A DNA stretch of 47,208 nucleotides from Actinomycetes bacterium. GTDB taxonomy: Bacteria; Actinomycetota; Thermoleophilia; Solirubrobacterales; Solirubrobacteraceae. The stretch lies in assembly GCA_021820105.1 (NCBI GenBank), contig JAKAED010000012.1, positions 1-47,208 of the forward strand, in the 5' to 3' direction. This document shows, one piece after another, positions 15,757-23,511 of this stretch. Within the stretch, counting starts at the first letter, position 1; each line of letters starts with the position of its first letter. The notes beneath the pieces are model-generated. The model saw only the letters and a program-made list of their open reading frames with translations. It had not been told where the DNA came from and ran no database searches. The position numbers were made by a program, and so were the translations under genes.

Positions 15757-16584
15757 GTGGTGCAGATACCTTCCCTCATCCAACGGCTGGCGAGCCTCAG
15801 CGTCAGCGCGTGTCTGCTGGTGGCAGTCTGGACCGGAGCCAATGCTGCGGCGGCCGGTGCTGCCGGGATCCTGCCGCCTGCAAATCCGGCGGCTGATTGT
15901 GACCACGCCAACGCACAGCCTCAGGTTTGGGGGATCGCCGGAATCGACAGGTGTCGCGCCCTTGAGGGCGTCGGTCCGCTGATATTGCCGAGCAACTGGC
16001 AGCAGTTGACCCCGGTTCAGCAGGGCTTTGTGTTGATCAACCTTGAGCGCGTCAACCGCGGCCTGCCGCCGATCATCGGCTTGAGCGCGGCGCTTAACCA
16101 GCTTGCATCAGCCGGCGCGGCGCAGAACAACGATCCGTCGTTCCCGTCCGGAGGTTTCCTCGACGGTGGAGCGATCTGGGCTGGGACCCCGTCTGTGCTC
16201 GCCGCCGACTACCTGTGGATGTACGACGACGGACCAAACGGCCTGAACAGCAATCTCGCGTGCCCGTCCGCCGGAGCGAGCGGTTGCTGGGGGCACCGAG
16301 ACATCATTCTGCTGCGTGGAACGAGCTCCACGCTGGTGGCTGGGGGAGGACGTGCGACCGTGGCCGGCAACGGGTCCTACGCATACCTCGTCCTGGACGG
16401 CTACTCCACCGCTGATCTCACTTTCACATGGGCTTCAGAGCTGCGCTACTTCAGCACCGGTCCCACGCTGGAGCCGCTCGGCAAGGTCGCTAAGGCCACC
16501 AGGCCGCATCGCAGACGGCATCGGCGCCCTCGTCGGCACCACCACCGTCCGTTGGGTGGGCCGCCGACGATCACGTTCAGCTGA
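15757..16584 (+). CDS. Secreted CAP/SCP-like protein with Arg/His-rich tail
   Basis: This 275-residue exported protein has a signal peptide (hydrophobic SVSACLLVAVWTGANAAAA). An extracellular domain follows that resembles the CAP (SCP/PR1) fold: FVLINLERVNRGLPPIIGLSAALNQLA as the first helix and GCWGHRDIILL in place of the usual GHR-NIL. The usual upstream His-Glu pair is not obvious, so assignment is tentative. The end is a striking basic tail (about residues 250-266) of mostly Arg, His and Pro, which could bind metal, teichoic acids or DNA (inference). Start is one of two adjacent GTGs. It is monocistronic; about 125 bases of quiet sequence lie upstream. Confidence 0.7.
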   Translation: MVQIPSLIQRLASLSVSACLLVAVWTGANAAAAGAAGILPPANPAADCDHANAQPQVWGIAGIDRCRALEGVGPLILPSNWQQLTPVQQGFVLINLERVNRGLPPIIGLSAALNQLASAGAAQNNDPSFPSGGFLDGGAIWAGTPSVLAADYLWMYDDGPNGLNSNLACPSAGASGCWGHRDIILLRGTSSTLVAGGGRATVAGNGSYAYLVLDGYSTADLTFTWASELRYFSTGPTLEPLGKVAKATRPHRRRHRRPRRHHHRPLGGPPTITFS

Positions 16585-16608
16585 TCGCAGCCGCGCTCGC
16601 ACCATCGG

Positions 16609-16614
16609 TATTTT
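16609..16614 (+). promoter_or_regulatory. -10 box of leaderless GNAT gene
   Basis: TATTTT ends six bases before the ATG at 16621, placing the transcription start at the A of the start codon. There is no Shine-Dalgarno. Confidence 0.55.
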
Positions 16615-16620
16615 GGCTGC

Positions 16621-17151
16621 ATGGTGCGGCTCAGCCATGTGCGCGACCCAGCTCCGCTGATCCAGCAGGTGGCCGACGTCTACCGCTCGGCGTTCTCCAT
16701 CTTCCCGGACGGCCCAACCGACGAGGAGGTGCAGACGTTTGCGGACCACACGTTGTCGCTCCACGCGCGGCGGGAGGCGTTCAGGTTCATCGCAGCTCAC
16801 GATGGTGACGCGCTCGTGGGCTTCATCTACGGCTACCACGGCAGGGATGGAGAGTGGTGGGAGGATTGGCTGCGAGCTCGCGTGCCTCGGGCGGTCTATG
16901 ACGAGTGGTTCACAGATCAGTTCGACCTGACGGAGTTCTGCGTCCGCGCGGAGTTGCATGGGCGCGGGATCGGCTCGATGTTGTACGGCGAACTCCGGTC
17001 TGAGCTGTTGCAGTCGCTTCCGTACCGGCGTGCGGTCCTGACCACCCGCCGCAGAGCAAACCCGGCTCGCGACTTCTATCTCAAGCGGGGTTGGGAGGTC
17101 GTCTGGGACGCGCTGGACGACCGCTTCTCTCTGCTGGGGCTGCGTCTGTGA
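16621..17151 (+). CDS. GNAT-family N-acetyltransferase
   Basis: The 176-residue product transfers an acetyl group from acetyl-CoA to an unknown amine. Seen: an N-terminal helix-rich part, FRFIAAHDGDALVGFIYGYHG (strands 2-4), motif A CVRAELHGRGIGSMLYGELRSELL with the R-x-x-G-x-G acetyl-CoA loop, and the closing ARDFYLKRGWEVVWD. It appears leaderless. It stands between a secreted protein and an ion channel without functional link. Confidence 0.87.
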   Translation: MVRLSHVRDPAPLIQQVADVYRSAFSIFPDGPTDEEVQTFADHTLSLHARREAFRFIAAHDGDALVGFIYGYHGRDGEWWEDWLRARVPRAVYDEWFTDQFDLTEFCVRAELHGRGIGSMLYGELRSELLQSLPYRRAVLTTRRRANPARDFYLKRGWEVVWDALDDRFSLLGLRL

Positions 17152-17182
17152 CGCCTCATTGATCTGAGTTCCGGTTGCAGGA

Positions 17183-17207
17183 GCGGCCGATCGGGTAAAT
17201 CGGCCGC
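17183..17207. promoter_or_regulatory. Perfect inverted repeat at the FNT gene start
   Basis: GCGGCCGAT (17183-17191) and ATCGGCCGC (17199-17207) flank a seven-base centre and end one base before the ATG at 17209. The centre holds the likely -10 (GTAAAT, 17195-17200). It may be an operator over the promoter or the terminator of the upstream GNAT gene. Confidence 0.5.
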
Positions 17208-17208
17208 A

Positions 17209-18078
17209 ATGAACTCAGAGAGCTACCGAATCAGCCGGGAGGAGGAGCGTGCCCGGCCAGCCGAGCGTGCGCCTGCGGATCCTGGCGCCTCGGGCGCACA
17301 GGTCGCTGTTGAACAGACACCGGCCGAACTCTGGGAGCAGGGGATAGAGCAGGGTGAGCTCAGGCTCAGCCGGCGGCCAACGGCAGCGGCGGCAACCGGT
17401 CTCGTGGGTGGCTTCGACGTGATGGTCGGGGTCGCGGTGTCAAGCGTGCTGGCGGGTGCACTGTCATCTGTGATGCCGCTGACGCTCGCCTCCACGCTTG
17501 GTGCGCTCGTGTTCGGTGTTGGATTCGTGCTGATCACGCTTGGCCGCTCGGAGCTGTTCACGGAGAACTTCCTGATCCCGGTTGGTGCGGTGCTCGAGCA
17601 ACGCGGCTCCTTCTGGCGTCTGCCGACGCTCTGGATACCCACACTCGTGGCGAACGTCGTGGGGATGGTCGTGATCGCGCTGATCCTCGCCCAGAGCACG
17701 GTGCTTGACCGGAGCGCGCTGATTGCGGCCGGCCACACCGCTGACATCCTCGCTCACAGAACCACGCTTGCCGCCTTCTTCAGTGCTGTCCTGGCCGGAA
17801 TGGTCATGACGCTCTGGACCTGGTTGGGGCTGGCCGTGAGGACTGACGTCGGCCGCATCCTCGTGGCGCTTGCGATCGGGTTCACGATCGCCGCTCCCAA
17901 GATGGATCACGTCATTGTCGGCACCGGTGAGCTGCTCTTCGGCGTGCTCGGTGGTCACACGCAGGCGACCTGGGGAGAGATCGGCGAGAACTTCGTTGTC
18001 GCGCTGGCGGGGAATCTGATCGGCGGCACGCTGTTCGTGACGCTCAGCCGCTTTGTCCAGGCCCGCACCGATACCTGA
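17209..18078 (+). CDS. Formate/nitrite transporter (FNT) family channel
   Basis: The 289-residue membrane protein starts with a hydrophilic, charged extension of about 55 residues. Six helices of the FNT fold follow: ATGLVGGFDVMVGVAV, STLGALVFGVGFVLITLGRSELFTENFL (the conserved ELFTEN-type element), LWIPTLVANVVGMVVIALIL, LAAFFSAVLAGMVMTLWTWLG and VVALAGNLIGGTLFV. It is closer to the YfdC-like branch than to FocA/NirC, so the substrate may be formate, nitrite or another small anion. No formate or nitrite metabolism genes are nearby. The start is hard against an inverted repeat. Confidence 0.9.
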   Translation: MNSESYRISREEERARPAERAPADPGASGAQVAVEQTPAELWEQGIEQGELRLSRRPTAAAATGLVGGFDVMVGVAVSSVLAGALSSVMPLTLASTLGALVFGVGFVLITLGRSELFTENFLIPVGAVLEQRGSFWRLPTLWIPTLVANVVGMVVIALILAQSTVLDRSALIAAGHTADILAHRTTLAAFFSAVLAGMVMTLWTWLGLAVRTDVGRILVALAIGFTIAAPKMDHVIVGTGELLFGVLGGHTQATWGEIGENFVVALAGNLIGGTLFVTLSRFVQARTDT

Positions 18079-18093
18079 CAGGACCACGCCTCC

Positions 18094-18124
18094 TCCGTTC
18101 GCTCTCGGGTGGAGAACGAACGGA
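18094..18124. terminator. Bidirectional terminator between FNT gene and rnhA
   Basis: A 13-bp stem with one mismatch (18094-18106 with 18112-18124) and a five-base loop lies between two converging genes. Confidence 0.75.
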
Positions 18125-18167
18125 TCGATCGATTGAGGCCAGGTGATCCCGGAGCGGACTGAGCAGC

Positions 18168-18683
18168 TCAGGAGCCGGCCAGCAGTGCACTCTGCGCGGC
18201 AGCCACAGCCAGACTGTCGGCCCGTTCGTTCAGGGCATGCCCGATGTGGCCCTTCACCCAGTGCCAGCGCACATGTTCATGGCCTGAAGCGGCGGCTTCG
18301 AGCTCCAGCCAGATCTCCCTGTTCTTGACCGGATCGCCCGACGCGGTGCGCCAGCCCTTGCGCTTCCAGCCCGCCATCCAGGAGGTCATGCCGTCATGCA
18401 GGTAGCGGGAGTCGGTCACTACACAGGCGCGTGAGCCGGCTGGGATGGCACGCAGTCCCTCCAGGGCGGCGGTCATCTCCATGATGTTGTTGGTGGTCAG
18501 CGCCAGTCCACCGCTGTGCTCCTCGATGATCCCATCCTCCCAGCACACCAGTGCCGCCCACCCACCCGGACCCGGGTTGCGCTGGCAGGCGCCGTCCGTC
18601 CAGATCAGGACCTCTCCAGCAGCCGCCTCTGGAAGATTCCCGGCAAGGCGCTGAGCGTTGCGTTTTGGCGTGGGAGACACCAC
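18168..18683 (-). CDS. rnhA: Ribonuclease HI
   Basis: The 171-residue enzyme cleaves the RNA strand of RNA:DNA hybrids. The catalytic carboxylates are all visible: D30 in WTDGACQRNPGPGGWA, E69 in NNIMEMTAALEGL, D91 in VVTDSRYL, and D156 in LNERADSLA. The basic handle region (SWMAGWKRKGW) and VRWHWVKGHIGH are standard. Two adjacent GTG codons (18683, 18680) are possible starts. A short extension of about 20 residues precedes the fold. Confidence 0.96.
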   Translation of the reverse strand: MVSPTPKRNAQRLAGNLPEAAAGEVLIWTDGACQRNPGPGGWAALVCWEDGIIEEHSGGLALTTNNIMEMTAALEGLRAIPAGSRACVVTDSRYLHDGMTSWMAGWKRKGWRTASGDPVKNREIWLELEAAASGHEHVRWHWVKGHIGHALNERADSLAVAAAQSALLAGS

Positions 18684-18759
18684 GACAATTCAACCAGGGA
18701 GCCCACCCGGAACCGTGCGCCGGACCGACTCCGGGGAGTTCACCGGCGCACAGCTTTCG

Positions 18760-18787
18760 TTGCCCACCGCCCGGGCTGCTGTAGGCT
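18760..18787 (+). promoter_or_regulatory. Promoter of the VOC-family gene
   Basis: TTGCCC (18760-18765), a 16-base spacer and TAGGCT (18782-18787) lie 13 bases before the ATG at 18801. Confidence 0.5.
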
Positions 18788-18800
18788 TCGGGTGGAGGAG

Positions 18801-19202
18801 ATGACTCTCAGAACAAGTGGGATTCGTCAGCCGAGCATCTGGCCGAGCCTGGTCAGTGACGATGCCGTGGGCCTGCGGGACTGGCATATGGCGCTGGGAT
18901 TCACGGTCGATCTGGCCATACCGGGTGAGCGCCCCGGGACGCTCCACCACTGCCAGCTGGACTGGCCGGATGGAGGTCGCGTGACACTCGCCAGCACCGG
19001 GGAGCGCAGCACCCCCTGCCGCCCGGGCAGCAGCTGGCTACACGTGGTGAGCAGCGATCCTGATGCCGTCTTTGACCGTGCGCGTAGCCTCGAAGCAGCT
19101 GTGATCCACGAGCTCAGCGACCAGACGGACTATCCGTCCCGAGATTTCACGATCGCCGATCCCGATGGCAACCACTGGACGTTCGCGACCTTCGCGGGTT
19201 AG
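18801..19202 (+). CDS. VOC (glyoxalase/bleomycin-resistance) superfamily protein
   Basis: The 133-residue single-domain protein has paired beta-alpha-beta-beta-beta modules: SIWPSLVSDDAVGLRDWHMALGFTVDL, HHCQLDWPDGGRVTLAS, SWLHVVSSDPDAVFDRARSLEAAVIHEL, and the closing FTIADPDGNHWTFATF. VOC proteins include glyoxalases, extradiol dioxygenases and antibiotic-binding proteins; the closest style here is the PhnB/glyoxalase-like type of unknown substrate. The start is ambiguous: a GGAGGAG directly abuts the ATG, and an in-frame GTG lies three codons earlier. Confidence 0.85.
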   Translation: MTLRTSGIRQPSIWPSLVSDDAVGLRDWHMALGFTVDLAIPGERPGTLHHCQLDWPDGGRVTLASTGERSTPCRPGSSWLHVVSSDPDAVFDRARSLEAAVIHELSDQTDYPSRDFTIADPDGNHWTFATFAG

Positions 19203-19283
19203 GGACGCAGTTGCCGGGAGTGGCCTGGCCAGTGGAAACTGGATCGCGAATCAACCCGAACCTGCGCCAATCTGGAGATGGTC

Positions 19284-20780
19284 ATGAGCACCCAATCGAT
19301 TGATCCCCGAAACGGCGTGCCGTTCGGACCTGAGTTCGCCGACTCCGACGATGGCCAGGTACGCCTGGCGTGTGCGGAGGCTGCCAGCGCGTTCCCCCGC
19401 TGGAGCGGCCTGAGTGCGGCTGCACGAGCCGATGTGTTGACGACGATGGCCGACAAGCTCGATGCAGCGACGGATCAGTTGGTCGCGCTGGCGGACGCGG
19501 AGACGGCCCTCGGAAAGGTCAGGTTGGCGGGCGAGGTGTCCCGTACCACCTTTCAGTTGCGGATGCTTGCAGATGACATCCGAGGCGGGACGTACACCGA
19601 TCCGATTGTGGACACCGAAGTGTCCGGAGCTCCGCCCATTGGTCATCCGGAGATTCGGCGACTGCTGCTTCCCATCGGGCCCGTCGCGATCTATGCGGCC
19701 AGCAACTTCCCATTCGCGTTCTCCGTCGCGGGTGGCGACACCGCCTCTGCGTTGGCCGCGGGCTGTACGGTGGTGATCAAGGCTCACCCGGGACATCCGC
19801 AGACATCGGAGGCGGTGCACGCGATCCTGGTCAAGGCGCTCGTTGAGAGCAACCTGCCTGGGGGCGTGGTTGGAATGGTGCACGGCTTTGATGCTGGAGC
19901 TGCGTTGATCAGAGACCCGGAGATTCGTGCAGGTGCGTTCACCGGCTCTCAGCGTGGCGGCAGAGCGCTGCTTGATCTGGCGAACGCTCGCCCGGACCCG
20001 ATTCCCTTCTACGGGGAACTCGGCAGCGTCAATCCCGTGGTCGTCATGGGTTCTGCGGCACATCGACCAACGCTCGCACGTGAGTACGTGGACTCCTTGC
20101 TGCTTGGGGCCGGCCAGTTCTGTACCAATCCATCGCTGCTGTTCGTACCGGCTTCCGCGGCCACGCTGGTTGAGCAGATCAAAGCCGAGTTGACCGCGAG
20201 GGAACGGGCTCTGTTGCTCCACCCCGGAGTCGTAGAGCAGCTCGAGCGCAGCATTGATCTGGTTGCGTCGGCCTCAGGCGTCGAGGTGCTCGCCGGCGCC
20301 CTTCACCCGGCAGCGGTGGCCGGAGATCGCAGCCTCGGGAGGGAGCCGCTCCTGTTTGAGGTCGCTGCCGAGCACCTGCTGGAGGACCGAACCGCGCTTG
20401 AGGTGGAGTGCTTCGGTCCGGTTGGCGTGCTCTCCCGCTATGCGTCACAGGATGAGCTGCTCAGCGTGCTCGGGAGCCTCGAGGGTGCCTTGGTCGGGTG
20501 TGTCCACGCCGAGGTCGATGATCGGGGCGCGCGGCAGGTCGTGGCAACGCTCGCCCAGCGGGTTGGCAGGGTGGTGTGGAACGGTTGGTCGACAGGTGTC
20601 AGCGTGACCCGCGCGCAGCACCACGGAGGTCCCTGGCCTGCTACGACCAATCCCCTGCACTCCTCGGTTGGAACCACGGCTGTTCGTCGCTTTCTTAGAC
20701 CCGTCGCATTCCAAGGCATGCCCGCGACAATGGTTCCGAACGCAACGGGTTCAACCTCCGTTCCAGGTCCGCTGGATTGA
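19284..20780 (+). CDS. NADP-type aldehyde dehydrogenase (2-oxoglutarate-semialdehyde class)
   Basis: This 498-residue aldehyde dehydrogenase resembles the alpha-ketoglutaric semialdehyde/fatty-aldehyde dehydrogenase branch. Seen: GPVAIYAASNFPFAFSVAGGD and CTVVIKAHPGHP for cofactor binding, GAFTGSQRGGRALLDLA, the catalytic base segment FYGELGSVNPVVV, the nucleophile in GAGQFCTNPS, and EVECFGPVGVLSRY. These enzymes oxidise an aldehyde to an acid, often at the end of sugar-acid or aldarate catabolism. ATG 19284 has GGAG six bases upstream; the ATG two codons earlier lacks such spacing. No sugar-acid genes are adjacent, so the substrate is open. Confidence 0.9.
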   Translation: MSTQSIDPRNGVPFGPEFADSDDGQVRLACAEAASAFPRWSGLSAAARADVLTTMADKLDAATDQLVALADAETALGKVRLAGEVSRTTFQLRMLADDIRGGTYTDPIVDTEVSGAPPIGHPEIRRLLLPIGPVAIYAASNFPFAFSVAGGDTASALAAGCTVVIKAHPGHPQTSEAVHAILVKALVESNLPGGVVGMVHGFDAGAALIRDPEIRAGAFTGSQRGGRALLDLANARPDPIPFYGELGSVNPVVVMGSAAHRPTLAREYVDSLLLGAGQFCTNPSLLFVPASAATLVEQIKAELTARERALLLHPGVVEQLERSIDLVASASGVEVLAGALHPAAVAGDRSLGREPLLFEVAAEHLLEDRTALEVECFGPVGVLSRYASQDELLSVLGSLEGALVGCVHAEVDDRGARQVVATLAQRVGRVVWNGWSTGVSVTRAQHHGGPWPATTNPLHSSVGTTAVRRFLRPVAFQGMPATMVPNATGSTSVPGPLD

Positions 20781-20789
20781 GCTTGGGAG

Positions 20790-21467
20790 CTACTCGTACC
20801 GCAGCGTCATGGGACGCTCGCGCATCCGCAGGACCCGGGCCGGAGTGCCACCCACGACCGCGTCTGCAGGCACATCGTGCGTCACCACTGCGCTTGTGCC
20901 GATGATCGCGTTGTCTCCGACCGTGACGCCGCGCAGCAGACAGGCGCCATACCCGATCCAGACGTTGTGACCAACGCGCACGTCGCGCTTGTAGATCCCC
21001 TGCTCACGGATGGGACGCTCGACCTCCGTGGTGTTGTGATCAAAGTCGATCATCATCGTGCGGTCGGCGATGATGCACTCCCGGCCGACCGAAATGTGCT
21101 GGAAACACGAGAGCGTGCACTCCTGGCCCAGCACCGATTTGGCGCCGATCTCAATCACTCCCTCATGGGCGCGGACCTTGCACCCGTCGCCCAGCCACGA
21201 CCAACGACCCAGCACGACCTTCGCATCGCGGCCGATCTCGAACTTCACGCCACCACAGACGAAGCACGGCCCGTCAGTCACCAGCCTTCCGCCCCAACGC
21301 AGTTTCAACCACAGCCAGCGCAGCGCGTAAACGGCGTAACGCCAGTGCAGCATGTGGTTAGCGCGGGCAAAGCGAAATAGTTCCGCCGGCCCTCCGCGCA
21401 ACGGCCCTGGTGGGGTTCTTGCCGGAACCGGCGGCATCGGCGGTCGGGTGCTGGTGCGCGGCGGCAC
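20790..21467 (-). CDS. Left-handed beta-helix (hexapeptide) acyltransferase
   Basis: The 225-residue product has an N-terminal hydrophobic/aromatic part (HWRYAVYALRWLWLKLRWGG), then hexapeptide repeats: FEIGRDAKVVLGRWSWLGDGCKVRA, VIEIGAKSVLGQECTLSC, ISVGRECIIADRTMMIDFDH and RVGHNVWIGYGACLLRGVTVGDNAIIG, ending VVGGTPARVLRM. This is the WbbJ/maltose-O-acetyltransferase type that acetylates sugars or lipids using acetyl-CoA. The GTG at 21467 is supported by a TAGGAT box six bases upstream on this strand. It is tail-to-tail with the aldehyde dehydrogenase. Confidence 0.88.
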   Translation of the reverse strand: MPPRTSTRPPMPPVPARTPPGPLRGGPAELFRFARANHMLHWRYAVYALRWLWLKLRWGGRLVTDGPCFVCGGVKFEIGRDAKVVLGRWSWLGDGCKVRAHEGVIEIGAKSVLGQECTLSCFQHISVGRECIIADRTMMIDFDHNTTEVERPIREQGIYKRDVRVGHNVWIGYGACLLRGVTVGDNAIIGTSAVVTHDVPADAVVGGTPARVLRMRERPMTLRYE

Positions 21468-21473
21468 GGCGCA

Positions 21474-21479
21474 ATCCTA
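21474..21479 (-). promoter_or_regulatory. -10 box of leaderless acyltransferase gene
   Basis: TAGGAT on the minus strand ends six bases before the GTG at 21467, the geometry of a leaderless start. Confidence 0.5.
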
Positions 21480-21516
21480 GTCACGGACCGCGCCCCATGA
21501 GCGGCCCACCATCTGC

Positions 21517-21534
21517 ATCACGTGAGCGCGTGAT
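21517..21534. promoter_or_regulatory. Inverted repeat upstream of meaB, candidate operator
   Basis: ATCACG and CGTGAT are separated by six bases, 38 bases before the meaB start and between two divergent genes. Size and symmetry suit a dimeric repressor; no regulator gene is adjacent. Confidence 0.3.
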
Positions 21535-21572
21535 CTCTGGCACGTCGGCTCCTGCCGTCATCATCAGCTGCA

Positions 21573-22559
21573 ATGTCTGAGGCAACAGCTGTGGATGGAG
21601 CGGGCCTTGCGCGACAACTCCTGGCCGGGGACCGACGCGCGCTCGCTCGGTCGATCACGCTCGTGGAGAACGATGATCCCCATGGGTGGGAGATCGTGCG
21701 GCAGATTTACCCGCACACCGGCGCCGCGGCGATCATCGGCTTCACCGGGCCGCCTGGAGCGGGCAAGTCGACGCTGTTGGGTGAGCTGACAAGGCTTGAA
21801 CGGTCTGCCGGGCGCTCCGTGGGTGTGCTCACGGTCGATCCGACCTCGCCCTTCTCAAGCGGAGCTCTGCTGGGAGATCGCATCCGGCTCAGCGACCACT
21901 TTCTGGACCAGGGCGTGTTCATCCGCTCCATGGCCAACCGCGGTGCCCTGGGCGGCTTGAGTGAGGCGGCGCTGCAGGCGACGCTGCTGATGGATGCCGC
22001 GGGGCGTGACCTCGTGCTGCTGGAGACTGTTGGAGTGGGCCAGGCTGAGGTGGACGTGATCAACCACGCAGATAGCGTCGTGCTGGTGCTGACACCCGGG
22101 TCTGGAGACTCCATTCAGGCGCTCAAGGCGGGTGTCATGGAGATTCCCGATGTGATCGTCGTCAACAAGGCCGACCATCCGCTCGCCGATTCCATGGTGC
22201 GCGACATCAGGAGCACGCTCGCGCTCGGGCCGCCCCGCGATTGGGCGATACCGGTGCTGCGGACGATCGCCACCACCGGCGAGGGTGTCGGCGAGCTGCT
22301 TGCTTCGCTGACAGAGCATCGGGCCCACATCCAGGCAAACGGCACGCTTACTCGGCGCCGTGGAAGTCATCTGCGCGCTGAGGTGCTGTCGCTGGTGAGT
22401 AGGCGACTCCGTCGCGATCTGGAGACCGCGCTCGTCCGGGAGCCGGGATTTGTGGCTCTGCTTGAACAGGTTGTCAGCCGCCAACTGGATCCTGCGTCTG
22501 CAGCTGCTGCGATCCTGGCTGAGGTGCAGCCCAGGAACGAGCATGCCAGCAGCGATTGA
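21573..22559 (+). CDS. meaB: Methylmalonyl-CoA-mutase-associated GTPase MeaB (ArgK family)
   Basis: The 328-residue G3E GTPase protects and reloads B12-dependent acyl-CoA mutases. Seen: Walker A GFTGPPGAGKSTLLGEL, LTVDPTSPFSSGALLGDRIRL, FIRSMANRGALGGLS, VLLETVGVGQAEVDV, and VVNKADH in place of NKxD. The C-terminal dimerisation arm is present. A stand-alone B12-binding mutase subunit is encoded 2.7 kb downstream, which fits the role. An ABC transporter gene begins inside its 3' end (17-base overlap), so the cluster is probably one message. An inverted repeat upstream may be an operator. Confidence 0.94.
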   Translation: MSEATAVDGAGLARQLLAGDRRALARSITLVENDDPHGWEIVRQIYPHTGAAAIIGFTGPPGAGKSTLLGELTRLERSAGRSVGVLTVDPTSPFSSGALLGDRIRLSDHFLDQGVFIRSMANRGALGGLSEAALQATLLMDAAGRDLVLLETVGVGQAEVDVINHADSVVLVLTPGSGDSIQALKAGVMEIPDVIVVNKADHPLADSMVRDIRSTLALGPPRDWAIPVLRTIATTGEGVGELLASLTEHRAHIQANGTLTRRRGSHLRAEVLSLVSRRLRRDLETALVREPGFVALLEQVVSRQLDPASAAAAILAEVQPRNEHASSD

Positions 22560-23511
22560 GGCGGTTGATCTCCGCAAGCGCTACCCACCCTCGGTTCAGG
22601 CGCTTGCCGGGGTCAGCCTCTCCGTGGAGCCGGGAACGATCTTCGGGGTCCTGGGACCCAATGGCGCTGGCAAGTCCACGCTGACGCGCGTGCTCAGCAC
22701 GCTCACCAGGCCGGATAGCGGCAGCGCCACTGTTGCCGGAATCGACGTGCTCAAGCATCCCGTGCAGGTCCGACGCGCAATCGGTGTTGTTGGACAGAAG
22801 CACGGATCGGACCCAAACGCGACCGGTCGGGAGAACCTGGTCCTGCAAGGTGAGTTCAACGGGATTACCGGGCAAGAACTGAAGAGCCGTGTGCAGGCGG
22901 CGCTCGAGCGCTTTGAGCTGGTGGAGGCGGCCAACCGCCAGGTGCGCACCTACTCAGGCGGAATGGCGCGCAGATTGGACATCGCGATGGGTCTCCTGAA
23001 CCGCCCCGCGGTGCTGTTTCTGGACGAGCCGACAACGGGGCTGGACCCGGAGGCGCGCTCGCAGATGTGGACCTACATCGCGAGCCTTGCAGCTGACGAG
23101 AACATGACAATCTGGATCACGACCCACTACATGGATGAGGCGGACAATCTGACCGGAGAGCTGGCGATCGTCGACCGCGGTCGGATCGTCGCCCGAGGCA
23201 CGCCCGACGAGCTCAAGCGCCAGGTCTCCGGGGATGCCCTGCACGTGGAGTTGGTGGAACCAGGAGGCACCGATGCTGCCGCCGCACTGGAGCGCATCGG
23301 CGGCGTTGGTGAGGTCGAGGTGGATGGCCGCCTGCTGCGCGCTCGCGCGCACGACGGTGCTGCGGCCCTGCCGGCTGTCCTGGCGGCGCTCGACGGACGC
23401 CGGATCGGGGTCGCGTCGGTGAAGGTGTCGCGGCCCTCCCTCGACGACGTCTACCTGCGGTTCGCCGGGCGCGCCTTTGAAGACGCCGATGCGGAGCCGG
23501 TGAAGAAATGA
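22543..23511 (+). CDS. ABC transporter ATP-binding protein, DrrA-like
   Basis: The 322-residue ATPase has Walker A GPNGAGKST, the Q-loop GVVGQKHGSDPNATGREN, signature TYSGGMARRLDIAMGL, Walker B AVLFLDEPTTGLD and the H-loop TTHYMDEAD. The C-terminal extension of about 90 residues is typical of daunorubicin-resistance-type exporters (DrrA). It starts at ATG 22543 with AGGAA five bases before, inside the end of meaB. It couples to the permease by a four-base overlap. The substrate is unknown; export of a lipid or drug is the usual role. Confidence 0.94.
   Translation: MPAAIEAVDLRKRYPPSVQALAGVSLSVEPGTIFGVLGPNGAGKSTLTRVLSTLTRPDSGSATVAGIDVLKHPVQVRRAIGVVGQKHGSDPNATGRENLVLQGEFNGITGQELKSRVQAALERFELVEAANRQVRTYSGGMARRLDIAMGLLNRPAVLFLDEPTTGLDPEARSQMWTYIASLAADENMTIWITTHYMDEADNLTGELAIVDRGRIVARGTPDELKRQVSGDALHVELVEPGGTDAAAALERIGGVGEVEVDGRLLRARAHDGAAALPAVLAALDGRRIGVASVKVSRPSLDDVYLRFAGRAFEDADAEPVKK

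Noticed and set aside
17464-18087. Minus-strand frame of 207 codons opposite the FNT channel
   Set aside because: Antisense shadow; strongly Asp/His/Arg/Gln-rich, typical of the reverse of a hydrophobic gene in high-GC DNA.
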